A DNA stretch of 64,000 nt from Austropuccinia psidii (Eukaryota; Basidiomycota; Pucciniomycetes; Pucciniales; Sphaerophragmiaceae): assembly GCA_023105745.1 (NCBI GenBank), contig JALGQZ010000013.1:2329501-2393500 (forward strand), in the 5' to 3' direction. The notes beneath the pieces are model-generated. The model searched no databases. It was given only the letters and a program-made list of their open reading frames with translations, and was not told the origin of the DNA. How positions within the stretch are numbered: the first letter of the stretch is position 1; each line of letters begins with the position of its first letter. The translations under genes and the position numbers were made by a program. Of the stretch, positions 49,264-61,681 are shown piece after piece.

Positions 49264-50175
49264 TGTTTGAAGATAACCCAACAGAAGACAACCAAGCTAC
49301 TGTTGAGAGATTGGTGGAAGAAAATTGTCAAAGTTCTCCAACACCATTTATCACCAAAAGAAAGAAAGCTAAGAAATTAGACTTTCCAGGACCCACCATT
49401 CAAGACTCTGAAGGTGAGCACCTCTTTTATAATTTCCATAAAAAAGAATTTTTATCCTAAAATACTTTTATTTTCTTTATTATGACTACCAGAAGAGGTT
49501 CCCAATACTCCATCCAATCAGATGGAGCTGGACTCAGAGGTAGAACTGATCCCTCAAAAGGGAAAATAAAGGGCAATATCCCCAGTGGAACAGAATCCAC
49601 ACAAGGAAGTGCCTTATCCCAAAGGCAAGTCCCAGAAATGCCTATGATATCTGAACCTGAATTGGAACTAAGTATGAGTAACTCAAATAGGTACAAATCA
49701 CATTCAGAGGGCTCAAATAGACATCTACATGAGCCAGTACAAGCAGTATTACACAGTGTACAAGGACAAAGATTGGGAAATGCTGCCTCAAATACACCAA
49801 GGAGTGATGAACTCCTGGCACATCCTGAAAAAGTTCCTCAAAGAGGAGGAGATAGTGAAATACTCCAATGGATGGAATCCACTGTCATCCAAACCTCAAA
49901 TCAAAAAAATCAAGGATTACCACGCCAAAAAGAGGGAGGCAACCAAGGAAGAAGCCCCAGTAGCTTCTACCAGCAAGCCCCAAGCCAACCCACTTCCCCA
50001 AGAAGGGAAGAAGAACAAGAAAAAGCATTGGAGGAAACCATATTCCCCAAGCTACAGGATCCCAAGAATCCAAAAGGATGCCATGGACAATGTTTTCAAC
50101 ATGGCCAGAACCTTGATGGAATTCAAGGACAAGGAAGAGCAAAGAATGAGACAACCTCATTTCCCAAAGAAATAA
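49264..50175 (+). pseudogene. Element E ORF1, two exons, interrupted in the early part of exon 2
   Basis: Exon 1 (49264-49413) encodes FEDNPTEDNQATVERLVEEN and a KRKKAKK basic patch. Intron 49414-49492 (GTGAGC...CTACCAG, 79 nt) joins it in frame to [20 protein letters not shown]. Stops in this frame then occur between about 49575 and 49700, from decay or because another intron exists. The frame is open again from 49729 to TAA at 50173-50175, including [20 protein letters not shown], the counterpart of the A tail. There is no ATGA here; TTTCCCA and CCCAAAG stand just before the stop. Confidence 0.5.
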
Positions 50176-53100
50176 CCTTGTCCAAAGATGTTGTAAATAC
50201 TTTAACAGAAATTAAAAATAGTATATTACCTCTAAAAGAAATTAAAGATAGTTTATTATTACTACAAGAAATAAATAACAATTTATCTTCTTTAACAAAA
50301 ATTGTTGTGCAAAACGAGAAAGAAATTGACAACATTAAGTTTATTGTTGAAAATAATAAACCAAATAATTTAATTGACAATACTCAAAAATTAATACAAG
50401 GACAACAAGAATTGTATAAATACATAAAAGATATCAAAGACAAGACTTTGACAATCAATTATGATGTGAGTATTGACAATCTTACAGAAAAATTAAATAA
50501 ATTAAGTATTTCTGTAGAAAAATTTGAAGAAAAGACTTCATCACACCAAAAATTACTTTTGGACCATGTGGAAAAAAGTGATGAAGCAAGAATGCATCTG
50601 AAAGATGATATTCAGAGTGAAATAAGGCTTATTACTGAAAAAATGGATAAAATTAATGAGGCTAATTTAAATATGCCAAAGTTATCAACACCATTTTCTC
50701 ATATAAGAAGCCCTGTTAAAACAAAAGAGGAATTGTCAAATCCTTTCATAACAGATTTGAGTCATCAAGATAATAACCAAGTCTTAATTAAGGAAGCACC
50801 TCAATTGAAAGAATGGCCAACATTCACAGGAGAAGGTGAATATGACCACATGTCATTTATTAAAACAATTGACATGTTACAAGAAGACTATGCCATACCA
50901 GATGAATTAATCACTGCAAGATTACATTCATTGTTTGAGAGATCTGCAAAAAGATGGTATTATGGCATAAGACAAACAAATGGTAAAAATACCTGGTCTT
51001 GGTGGAAACAAGAAATAATAACCAAGTGGGCAAATGATGCCTGGAGGTATAAAATAGAAAATTCATTTGAAAATTCTTTCTTTGACCCAGAGAAAGATGA
51101 ACCTTTAACTTGGTTCTTAAAACAAGTTGAAAGACTCAATGCATTGTACCCAGAAATGTCACAAAAAATGGTGCATATGAAAATACTCAAGAAATGTGGA
51201 GGAGAACTAGAACATGCCCTAGGAAGCAGGTCTATAGAACCATGCTCCACAGAAGAGTATATAAATGCACTAGAAGATATAGTGACAAGAACAAAAATTG
51301 GCAGGACTTGGAAAAAATTGGACATTAAAAGCCCAAATAAACCATTTATCAAAAAAGATAAATCAAAAGAATCCTTTAAGCCCAATACATCCAACAATAA
51401 TGAGCAAAGAAAATTCCATAAATGTGGAGGTATTGGACACTTAGCCAATAATTGCCTTAAAAAAGCAAAGATTAATGAAATTGTGGAAACAGAAAACCAC
51501 AATGACAAAGAAGAGGAATCTGACTCTGAAAAAGAGACAGAAGAGTCGGAAAGCTCTGAAAGTGATGAAATCAATATAATTAATGCACAAATTAATAATA
51601 TTGATATAATTTATGAAGTACTGGATGTTAATTCAAACTTACCACAAGTTGGAACATCTGACACAAACCTGACAAACATACAAGATGCCAAAATGTATAG
51701 AACCAAACCTGCAAGAGGAATGGGATATACAGCTGGAAAATCAAGTAAAAGTATTGTTATGGTTGATAACCAAGAAGGAAAAGTTAACTTGGATACAGGA
51801 GCATATTGCACTTGTGTTGGCAAAAGTTATTTGAAAACCATTGTCCCAGACTGGCAAGAAAAGCTTATACCAATACAAGGTGTCAAATTTGGTAGTGCAA
51901 GTGAGAGCATGAAGCCCCTTGGAATAATTGATTTAATACTAATTTTTCCTCATCCCTCACAATGTGTCATAATTAAAGTAGAGTTTGTAGTAATGGACAA
52001 CTGTACTAGTAATCATTTCATACTTGGGAATGACTACTTATCAATCTATGGTATAGATATCTCCAACCAAAAAGATAGATATTTTACCATAGGAGATAAT
52101 AAAAGACAAAAGTTTGGCTTCTTAAATAAAAAAGAACAAATCACAGTTATTAAGAAGGAAGAAAAGATGCCAGAAAAGAATCTTTTTATATCTGAACAAC
52201 TTAAAGAGGCAGAATTCAATCAAGAATTAACAGAAAAGATGAAAGAAAAATTGATTGACCTCTTATTTAAGTATAAAAATGCCTTTGCAACTGACAAAGA
52301 GCCACTAGGTGCCATAATTGGACATGAAGTGGATATAATTCTTAATGTAGAAAAGCCTTATCCACCTTTATTAAGAAGACCTGCTTATCCAGCCAGTCCA
52401 AGGGCTAGAGAAGCCTTAGAGGTGCACATTAAAGAACTAATGGACCTTGGAGTATTAAGAAAGGTTGGACATAATGAACAAGTAGAAGTTACTACACCTG
52501 TCATTATAACTTGGCATAATGGAAAATCAAGGATGGTAGGAGACTTCAGAGCCCTGAACACCTATACCATCCCAGACAGATATCCAATACCCAGAATCTA
52601 TGAGACATTGACCCAATTGTCACAAGCTAAGTTCATCACAGCTATGGATGCTCTTAAGGGTTTTCATCAAAATGTCTTAACAGACAATGCCAAGAAACTA
52701 CTAAGAATAATAGTCCATTGTGGAATTTTTGAATACTTAAGAATGCCATTTGGCATAAAAAATTCACCTTCCCATTATCAAAGAATGATGAATACCATAT
52801 TCCCTGAAGAATTATCAGAAGGATGGTTAATTATCTATATTGATGATACCATAGTTTGCTCAGAAACTTGGGAAAATCACCTTACAAGACTAGAAAGGGT
52901 ACTACAGAAAATAGTCCAAGTAAATATGAAAATTTCCTTGAAAAAGTGTCATTTTGCATATAGTGAATTAAACGCACTAGGACATGTTGTATCTGGACTT
53001 AGTCTAGGCATAGACAAAAATAAAGTAGCAGCAGTACTACTTAAACCAATGCCTCAAACCAAAAAAGAAATGCAATCATTTTTAGGATTTGCTGGTTACT

Positions 53101-55280
53101 ATAGACAGCATATAAAGGACTTTGAAAAAATTGCCAAATCCTTATATAAATTATGTGACCAACATACAGTTTATGAAATGACTGAAGAAAGGGTAAAGGC
53201 ATATGAAGAATTGAAAACTTCACTAACAAATTCCCCATTTCTTCTAATGCCAGATTGGAAACTACCCTTCAAACTGTACATTGATGCTTGTGGAGAAGGA
53301 CTAGGTGCTGCACTTCACCAAACACAAATTATCAATGATAAACCAGTGGAAGGACCAATTTGTTTCATTTCAAGGCAGATAAAGCCAACAGAAGCAAGGT
53401 ATTAAGCCAGCCAAATGGAATGCCTATGCTTAGTGTGGGCTTTAGAAAAATTGCATTATTATTTGGATGGCACAGTATTTGATGTAATCACAGATTGTAA
53501 TGCTGTGAAATCACTATTAAATATGAAGACTCCAAATAGACATATGCTGAGATGGCAAATTGCTATCCAAGAATATAGAGGAAATATGACTATTGTTCAT
53601 AAATCTGGAAATATTCATAAAAATGCAGATGGTCTCAGCAGATGGGCTCTAGCAAATACCCCTGACAATCCAGCATGGGTACCACAAGAAGAACACCATA
53701 TAGAAGGAATATGTGTTACAGACATTGGCACAGAATTCTTTAACCAAGTTAAAGAAAGCTATAACACAGACAAAAATTGCCATATCTTAAGCCAACTTCT
53801 AATGAAAGACTGCAAAGATCCATCACTTTCATCAAAACTAGATTAAATATGGAAAAAGGCATATGATGAAGGAAGATTCCACCTCCTTGATGGAATACTT
53901 TACCATAGAACAAAACACACATGTGTTATGGCCTTAGCAGATAGAACACTAATAAACACTATTTTACATGAGTGTCATGATAGTCTTGCATCTGGACATC
54001 TCTCAGAAGATAGGACACTAGAGAGGGTGAAAACCTGCTCTTGGTGGCCAAATTGGAAGAAAGATGTTGCAGAGTACTGCCAAACCTGTGAAAGATGTCA
54101 AAAAGCCAACAGAGCCACAGGAAAGAAATTTGGAATGTTGATCCAAATCCAAGAACCAAAATCCCCATGGGAAATAGTTCATATGGATTGGGTAACAGCA
54201 TTACCTCCAGGAGGAGACAGGAGTTATAATGCATGCCTAGTGTTAGTGGACAGGTACAGTAAAACTCCAATGTTCTTACCATGTCACAAAGATTACACAG
54301 CTATGGACACAGCCATAATGATATGGAATAAAGTTATTAGCCATACAGGCTTATTCCAAAATATTATAAGTGACAGAGACCCAAAGTTCACTTCAGCATT
54401 ATTGACAAATCTCCATAACTTATTTGGGACAAAGCTATCATTCTCAACAGCTTACCATCCCCAAACTGATGGTTTAGCAGAAAGAATGATACAGACCTTA
54501 GAGGACATGATCAGAAGATTCTGTGCTTATGGGCTAGAATTCAAAGATTCTGATCGTTTTACCCATGATTGGTGTACACTAATACCAGCACTAGAGCTGG
54601 CATATAAAACATCAATCCATTCTTCTACTGGAAAAACATCAGCAATGCTAGAAAAATGTTGGAATCCAAGACTTCCTTATGATACCCTCAAAAAGGACTT
54701 AGTGGACATACATCCAACATCAAGCAGTTTTAATATAATGCTTGACAAAGCAAGACACCATGCAAACAGATGCATGCAAGACTCTTTCAAATATGCAAAA
54801 GAAAGATGGGACAAAAGTCATAAACCACCTGACTTCAAAATAGGAGATTTGGTATTAGTATCAACTCTTAACTTTAATAACATAAAAGGACCAAAGGAAT
54901 TGAAAGATTCCTTTGCAGGACCATTTATGATAAAAGCACTTCATGGACCCAATGCTGTACAATTGGAACTCACAGGTGAACTAATGAACAAACACCCAAC
55001 GTTCCCTGTAAGTCTAATAAAACCTTACAGCTCAAGTGACAAGGAGTTATTTCCACTAGGAAATAAACCCCCACTTTAAATTCCCCCCTTGGAAGAAGGA
55101 GAGGAAAAGAAAATAGTAAAAGTCCTTAAAGAAAGAAGGACAAGAAACAAAAAAGAAAGGGAATACCTTGTAAGGTGTAGAAATTCAACTCAAGAAGATG
55201 AATGGCTACTTGAGAAAGATATAACAAATGCTGATAAACTACTAAGAAGGTTCAGACATGAAAGAAAGCCTGAAAAATAG
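49482..55280 (+). pseudogene. Gag-Pol of element E with three in-frame stops
   Basis: One frame from ATG 49482 (inside the predicted ORF1 intron) to TAG 55280, broken by TAA at 53403-53405, 53844-53846 and 55077-55079 but by no frameshift. Domains: coiled-coil-like Gag (50200-50660), capsid with [14 protein letters not shown] (near 50835), zinc knuckle [14 protein letters not shown] (near 51417, first Cys replaced by Phe), protease DTGA (51792), RT YIDD (near 52834), RNase H (53270-53660, first stop inside), integrase with HMDWV, SDRDPKF and GLAERM (54180-54490), and a chromodomain-like end EDEWLLEKDITNADKLLRRF. The copy could not make a full polyprotein without readthrough. Confidence 0.93.
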
Positions 55281-55398
55281 AAAAGTTAAGCATTATTGAG
55301 CTTCAAGACTAACAAAGTCTAATGAAGAGGTAGGACAGTGGATGATACCCTAATCACAGATATCAGATTGTGGTACAATCTTTTTTGGTGGTAGGGAA
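55281..55398 (+). other. 3' untranslated region and polypurine tract of element E
   Basis: A short spacer between the last stop and the LTR. GGTGGTAGGGAA at 55387-55398 stands where the polypurine tract is expected and is less pure than in A. Confidence 0.6.
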
Positions 55399-57420
55399 TG
55401 TGAGCCTTTGAGATATGACCACATACCCAATAAGGTCACAAAAAAGACTCAGAATAATTATACCTTTAATATAATTATATTAAATTACTTAGAATAATTA
55501 TACATTAAAAATAATGACTTAAATATACAAAAAATACCATAAATTGGTACAAAAATTGGTTTAACTTGGAAGCCAATGAATCAACATGTAAAATAAATTA
55601 TACCATTGGATTCCCCAAGGAAAAATACACATATACCATTTTTATGGGATATCTGTAAAGTCAATATTTAATGAATTATAAGGTATAATACCTTATAAAA
55701 ACCATAAAACCTTATTTATCTCAAGAACTAATGAACCAACATGTGAGATAAATTGTACCAGTGGATTCCCCACGAAGCTCCACACATAAAACAATTAATA
55801 AGCTAATTTCCAAAGTTAATACTTAAGGAATTAACCTGAATATATGCACTTTTTTGGTCAACGCATATATTCAAGGATCATAGCTAATATCTCCTAAACT
55901 ATACATGATAGAATGATGAACCAAAAATAAAGTTACCACGTAATTACTGTACAAACACATATATGAACTTTATTTTACAAATTATAAACAAGGTTAAAAC
56001 CTATGATGAAATATTGATTAAAATCAACAGAGCTGTTGACCACTTTGTTGTGAAAGTGTTCCAAAGTTAAAAAAAAGTATACAGTTGGATTCTACTAGTT
56101 CATTCGTGAAGAATGATGTAATGTTTATTATTAAATTCAGGGTATAACCCCCTGAAATCAAGGTTTGAAGCTTAAAATATTGAATTTCGACAGAAAAGAT
56201 GAGTTACAAGAAAAATCATCAAAATGAGATTTGTTGATGTAATGAAAAGCTCTTGGCAGACTAATAAGGTTATGCCAGGCTATCAGAATTCACTCTCTGA
56301 ATTGCTGTGGCGTGTAAATCTTAAAAGTTATTGAGGATCAAAGTTTGAGCTTAATTTGAGCAGTTATGATCACTCACAGTAACCTTAATTTAAGTTTAAC
56401 AGTCTTAAGAGTGATAAAATTGGTGAATACTATTAGTTTATGATTAAAACTAATAAAATCCACGAAATTTGGGGTTCTGCCAAGCCTCTGATGTCATCAA
56501 CTTTAGAGTTATAGTGATAACTCTAAATAATGGTGTAATAATGATGTAATATGGTTTGATAATGATGTAATCATCTCCAAACCTTAAAATATTGATCAAT
56601 TGCACTCGATATGATCAGTACACGTCTACTAGAAGCCTTTCGGACTCTAGGAGGGAGGCATTTACTATAAATAGAGCTCTTTTTACTCTATTTTCCCCTC
56701 AGACGCATCAAAAACATTAAATCAATTAAATCAAAGGTAATTTCTTTATTCTTTATATATAAAACTATTATATTATTAAAGACCAAAGACCACCTTGTTA
56801 TAATCATCTATTTTGACGTGATTAAATCATTTATTTAATTGTTTTTGTTAAAAATCTCTCTAAAACTCATTTCCACGTAAAAATCCAGAATAATTTGTAA
56901 TTTTCTTTATTTTTATTGTAAATACAATTTGAAAAATTTGTATTTATATTTTTTGGCGTAAAATATTTCAAAATTATTATATTAAGTGTTAAAAGTAGGT
57001 TATTTTCTCTTATTATAATAATTTCTCTATTATTACTCTCTTAATAATTCTTTAATTAATATAAATAGTATTTATATTAATTCATAACTTTAATATTAGT
57101 AATATTATTGTTATAAATTGTTTTTTATTAATAAAAAGCAATTTTTTACGCCTTTATTATTTGTTGGTAACAATAATAAAGAGCTTTTTGAATATATTAA
57201 TTCTTTTATATTAATATATTTATTTATTATATTATATTTTCATAATATAAATTATATTATTATATTTATTTAATAATATAATTATTTTACGCCATAATAA
57301 TAATTATTATTTATTATTATTATATTCTTAATCTTATTTATTCAATTCATAAGGACAATCAGAGTACAATAAGTAATAAATGAGTAATTTTTACTTATTG
57401 TTTCATAGTCAAACCTTACA
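55399..57420 (+). repeat. 3' LTR of element E
   Basis: 2022 bp, colinear with the 5' LTR with scattered substitutions and a few one- or two-base indels. TATA box at 56666-56674. Followed by the TAACC duplication and the continuation of F. Confidence 0.95.
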
Positions 57421-59387
57421 TAACCACTATGGATGCCCTTGAAGGATTCCATCAAAATTTGGTGACACCAAGAGGGAGAAAATATTTGAGAATTATTGTT
57501 CATTGTCGAGTGTATGAATATGTAAGAATGCCCTTCGGTATCAAAAATGCACCTTCACACTTCCAAAGAATGATGAATTTGATCTTCCCTGAAAAACTTT
57601 CAGAGGGATGGTTAATCATTTACATTGATGACATTATTGTCTGTTACAAGACTTGGGAGGAGCACATGTACAGGTTGTCCAGAGGTTTGACAAAAATTCA
57701 ATAAGTAAACATGAAAATCTCCATGAAGGAATGCCATTTTGGATTTAAAGAACTTAAAGCACTAGGACATGTTGTATCTGGGTTGTCCCTTGGAATTGAC
57801 AAGAAAAAAGCTACAGGAGTATTGCTAAAACCCATTCCTCAGGACAAAAAGGAAATTCAGTCATTTTTAGGTTTGGCAGGATATTACAGGCAACACATTA
57901 AAGATTTTGCATCCATAGCAAGACAACTTTAAAATTTGTGTGACAAAGACACAGTGTTTGAGATGACTGTTGACAGAGTCAAAGCTTTTGAGTCTCTAAG
58001 AGAAGCCTTGACCACTGCTCCACTCTTACTGATGCCAGACTTTAAATTGCCTTTTAAATTTTATATTGATTCATCAGGGGATGGGCTGGGTGCTGCACTT
58101 CACCAAGTTCAGATCATAAATGATAAACCTGTAGAAGGACCCATATGTTTCATATCCAGGCAAATAAAACCAACTGAAGCCAGATATGGAGCAAGTCAAA
58201 TGGAATGTCTATGCTCTTTCTGGGCCTTGGAAAAATTGAACTCCTTCTTAGAGGGATGTGCTTTTGAGGTGATAACAGATTGTACAGCTGTCAAATCACT
58301 TTTAAACATGAGAACACCAAACAGACATATGCTCAGATGGCAAATAGCCATAAAAGAATACAGAGGCAATATGACTATTGTTCATAAGGATGGGAATATT
58401 CATAAGAATGCAGATGGACTGAAAAGATGGCCATTACCAAATAATATTGATAATCCTGCTTATGTCCTAGAAGAAGCTTCACCACAGATCCCAATAGAAT
58501 GAATAAGTGTTACAGACTTGAACACCACCATCTTTGAAGAAGTAAGACACAGTTACAATCAAGATAAGAATTTTAGCATATTGTGCCAATTACTTAACAA
58601 ATACTGTAAAGACAACTCTCTAATACATGCCTTGGATGAAGTATGGAAGAAATCTCATGATGAAGGAAGATTTCACCTACTGGATGGTATAATCTACCAC
58701 AGAACCAAGCACAAATGTGTAATGACCATTGTGGACAGGTCATTAATCAATCTTCTATTTAAACAATGCCATGAAAGCCCTTTCTCAGGACATCTGTCTG
58801 AAGACAGAACAAGAGAAAAAGTCAAAACCTGTATATGGTGGCCAATGTGGCAAAAATATGTTGCACAGTATTGCAAAACCTGTGACAGATGTCAAAAAGC
58901 AAATAAATCCACTGGCAAGCGACTTGGAAATATGATAAAAATCCAAGAACCAAGCAGGCCTTGGGAAATTGTCCATATGGATTGGGTAACTGGCCTACCA
59001 CCAGGAGGTGACAGAGTTTATAATTCTTTCCTAGTGATTGTGGACAGATTCAGTAAAACTCCAATCTTTTTACCATGTCACAAAGATGATACAGCCATGG
59101 ATTCAGCTCTTCTGATATGAAATAGATTAGTGTCATGGACCGGCATATTTACAAATATCATTAGTGACAGTGATCCCAAATTCACTTCAGCACTATGGAC
59201 AAATCTTCACCAATCATTTGGAACTAAGCTGTCTTTCTCTACAGCCTACCACCCACAAACTGATGGTCTGGCTGAATGGATGATCCAAACCTTAGAGGAC
59301 ATGGTAAGAAGAATTTGTGCATATGGCCTTGAATTCAAAGATTGCGATGGATTTACCCATGATTTGTGTACTCTGTTGCCAGCACTG
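57421..59387 (+). pseudogene. Element F pol, right part: RT, RNase H, integrase to the break
   Basis: Resumes with MDALEGFHQNLVTPRGRKYL. RT keeps YIDDIIVCYKTW (near 57620). Stops at 57702, 57930, 58500 and 59118 interrupt an otherwise continuous frame through RNase H ([16 protein letters not shown] near 58063), the integrase zinc region and the core (HMDWV, ISDSDPKF, GLAEWM). The third motif retains Glu. The sequence ends at LLPAL, cut by the LTR of element G. Confidence 0.9.
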
Positions 59388-60908
59388 TGTCACAACCATG
59401 GCAATTCACCTCCTTGGATCCCCATATGGCATATCAAGCCACGGTTCTTTTATGGCCAATTGGCCATATCCATCACCAGTGGCCAATATGGCCACGTCAT
59501 TATCTTATGGACCATCTATGGCCATTTGTGTTTTGGGGCCTTCATGGCCCTTCACCTCAATCCAGAACCCATAGCGGCAATTTATGCCCAAATGGGTATT
59601 CCTGGTCATTTCCCTCAAAATCAGGGGAAATGGCCCAAATGGCTGTTTTTGGCCATTTGGGCTCATAATGCGCATTTGCGCACTTTTGTGCATTTTGTGC
59701 ATTGTTGCGCATTTGCGCACTTTGCTCATTTGAGCATATTTGCGCATTTTTGCGCACTTTGCGCATTTTGTGCATTTTTGCGCACTTTGACGCAAAGTGT
59801 CCAAAAGACACTTTCCCGCCTTTTGGGCCAGTTTTTGGCTCAGAACCCAAAAATGGCCAAAAACCCCAAAAGGCCCAGAAACACCATTCCAAGCTCTGAA
59901 GCCATCACATCCATCTTTTTCCCTCTGCCTTTCCATCTCAAGACCTTTGGACGTAATCTTCTTGCCAATCAACCAATATGCCATAAATGATGTTATATAT
60001 CATTGTGCATCATTTTTCAACAGCAATTCAATGGTGGCAATATCAAATGGTCATTTCAACATTCCAACATCTCATCATTTCATCAAGGCACCCAATCATT
60101 CAGAGGAATCATCAAGGTTCAAGAGAAAGTGTTTCAGTGTCAAAGACCAATGACGCCATCAAGCAGTCATTGGTTATTCTCACTCCAAGTATTCCTTCCA
60201 AAGGAATACTTCCAATTCATTCTCAAGTGTATTCAAGAGGCAGTGCCAAAAAGAAGTTGTCAAGTGTCAAAGCTCCACTCAATCCATCTTGGCAACCATA
60301 TTCATTTCAATACAGTCTGGATCCATCAAGACCTGTATTTCATTTTCAATCATGGGAAATTCATTCAACCCAATTCAATTTCAATATTAGCCAGCTGTAT
60401 CAATTCCCAAAACAATCAATACAGCCTCAAGGATCAATACAGATCAGTTTTCAGCCTGAAGAACTCAAGCTCCCAGCTTTTCACATATACCGGCTACCCT
60501 TTCCACCCTGGGGGGTTTTCCCCAGTTAATTAATATATTTTGATTTTATTTTATCTCTATTTTCTTTTCATTTTAGTTAAGCAAATACTGATATTATTAA
60601 GTCAGTCATTTAGCACCTTTCTCTTTCTCTTTCTTCGCCTGTCAATGGATATTTGGTGGTCATATCCTTACTAATTCCATTATTCATTTTTGGCAGGTTG
60701 AAACAGTGATTAAGGACTTACTTGGTTGGCTCTTTGGCCATTTGGCTTCCCTTTCCTCTTTTGCATCTCATCTTGTACCTGCATATCTTTTAGAGGAATT
60801 CATTCTTATGAAATTTTATTCTTCATCCTTTTGGAGTCTTCCAAGTGAGTTCCCTGATTGCTGAGTGCCAGGCCACTCTTGTATTTCTGTCCAAGAGCCC
60901 CTGTGACA
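59388..60908 (+). repeat. 5' LTR of element G
   Basis: Starts TGTCACA and ends TGTGACA at 60908, a perfect 7-bp terminal inverted repeat; length 1521 bp. The second copy is outside the window, so the right limit rests on this repeat alone. It contains a TGCGCA array. The large open frames across it (59130-59990, 59987-60529) are chance frames in biased sequence. Confidence 0.7.
59669..59798. repeat. TGCGCA palindrome array in the G LTR
   Basis: Eight exact TGCGCA hexamers, with variants TGTGCA, TGCTCA and TGAGCA between them, occur about every 10-13 bases separated by T-rich spacers over 130 bp. They are followed by GACGCAAAGTGTCC. Confidence 0.85.
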
Positions 60909-61681
60909 TTATATTAATTAACTCATAATTTCTTTTTCATTCTGTTCATTCTTTCTTTATAATTTCATTCACTCATTTCATCGAAATTATGATTCTTTTA
61001 TGCTTATGAACTTAATGATTCATCGTCACCTCTCAATTTTCTTTCATTCATTCTTCATTTTGAAAATTCAAAGCTGACCCAATTTTTATTTTTGTTATTC
61101 TTTTTAAAATCTTTTCAAATCATCAAATTTTCATTTTCATTCATAATTCAGGCGTCATCTTGATTTTCTTTGATTTTCAAATTTTTCATCAAGATATTCA
61201 GACACGTTATTCACATCAAGATTCATAATTGATTCATTCTTCAAAAATTTTGGTTTTAAAGAATAATTCACTTGATTTTGATTGATTTATTGATTTGACA
61301 TATTTGATATTGACCTCAAGAAAATTGATCGACCTGAATATTTCATTGATTTTGCTGATTTTTTTCACATCAAGAATTTTGACATAAATTGATTTTTCTT
61401 CAAGATATCATTTGATTGATTGATTTTTGCAAGATTTTGATTTTGATTGATTTGATTGATTGAACTATTGAATTGAAGATCTCTTTTGACCTTGATTCAT
61501 TGATTTACTTCAAGACATTGATTTGATTTGACTTCAAGACTTCATTTTATTTTGATTTATTGACGTACTTGAATATTTTCATTTTGATTCATTGATTTTC
61601 CTCAAGATTTGATTGTTGACTCTTTTCACTTCAAGCAAATTTTGATTTTTAATTCATTTATTTCATTTTATTCCTGATATC
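60909..61681 (+). other. Leader of element G, TTGATT/TTCAAGA-rich
   Basis: No reading frame. From about 61180 the sequence is built of repeated TTGATT, GATTGATT and CTTCAAGA words in a purine-poor, T-rich strand. It ends at the gag ATG (ATATCATGCCTG). No clear primer-binding block follows the LTR end. Confidence 0.6.

Larger units (their letters stand above)
46737..57420 (+). mobile_element. Element E: Ty3/Gypsy chromovirus-type element with perfect target duplication
   Basis: A 10.7-kb element with LTRs of 2025 and 2022 bp (TGTGAGCC...CCTTACA) between identical TAACC pentamers (46732-46736 and 57421-57425). It belongs to a family distinct from A but with the same layout. LTR differences number at least 35 by eye, about 2%. 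Gag-Pol keeps one frame from end to end but has three in-frame stops and a damaged zinc knuckle. It lies in the RT gene of F, in the same orientation. Confidence 0.95.
42236..59387 (+). mobile_element. Element F: decayed A-family Ty3/Gypsy element, split by E and cut by G
   Basis: Left part 42236-46736 and right part 57421-59387 are continuous with each other by homology to element A: the sequence breaks at GTGTATATAACC and resumes TAACCACTATGGATGCCC. The 5' LTR lacks its first ~50 bp and about 1 kb internally. The right end breaks in the integrase region at 59387, where element G begins. No 3' LTR is in the window. Confidence 0.9.

Noticed and set aside
59130..59990. Large open frames over the LTR of element G (also 59505-59984 minus and 59987-60529 plus)
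   Set aside because: The first begins in the integrase remnant of F and runs into the G LTR; the others are translations of repeated TGCGCA and T-rich words. No conserved motif, and several frames are open at once.
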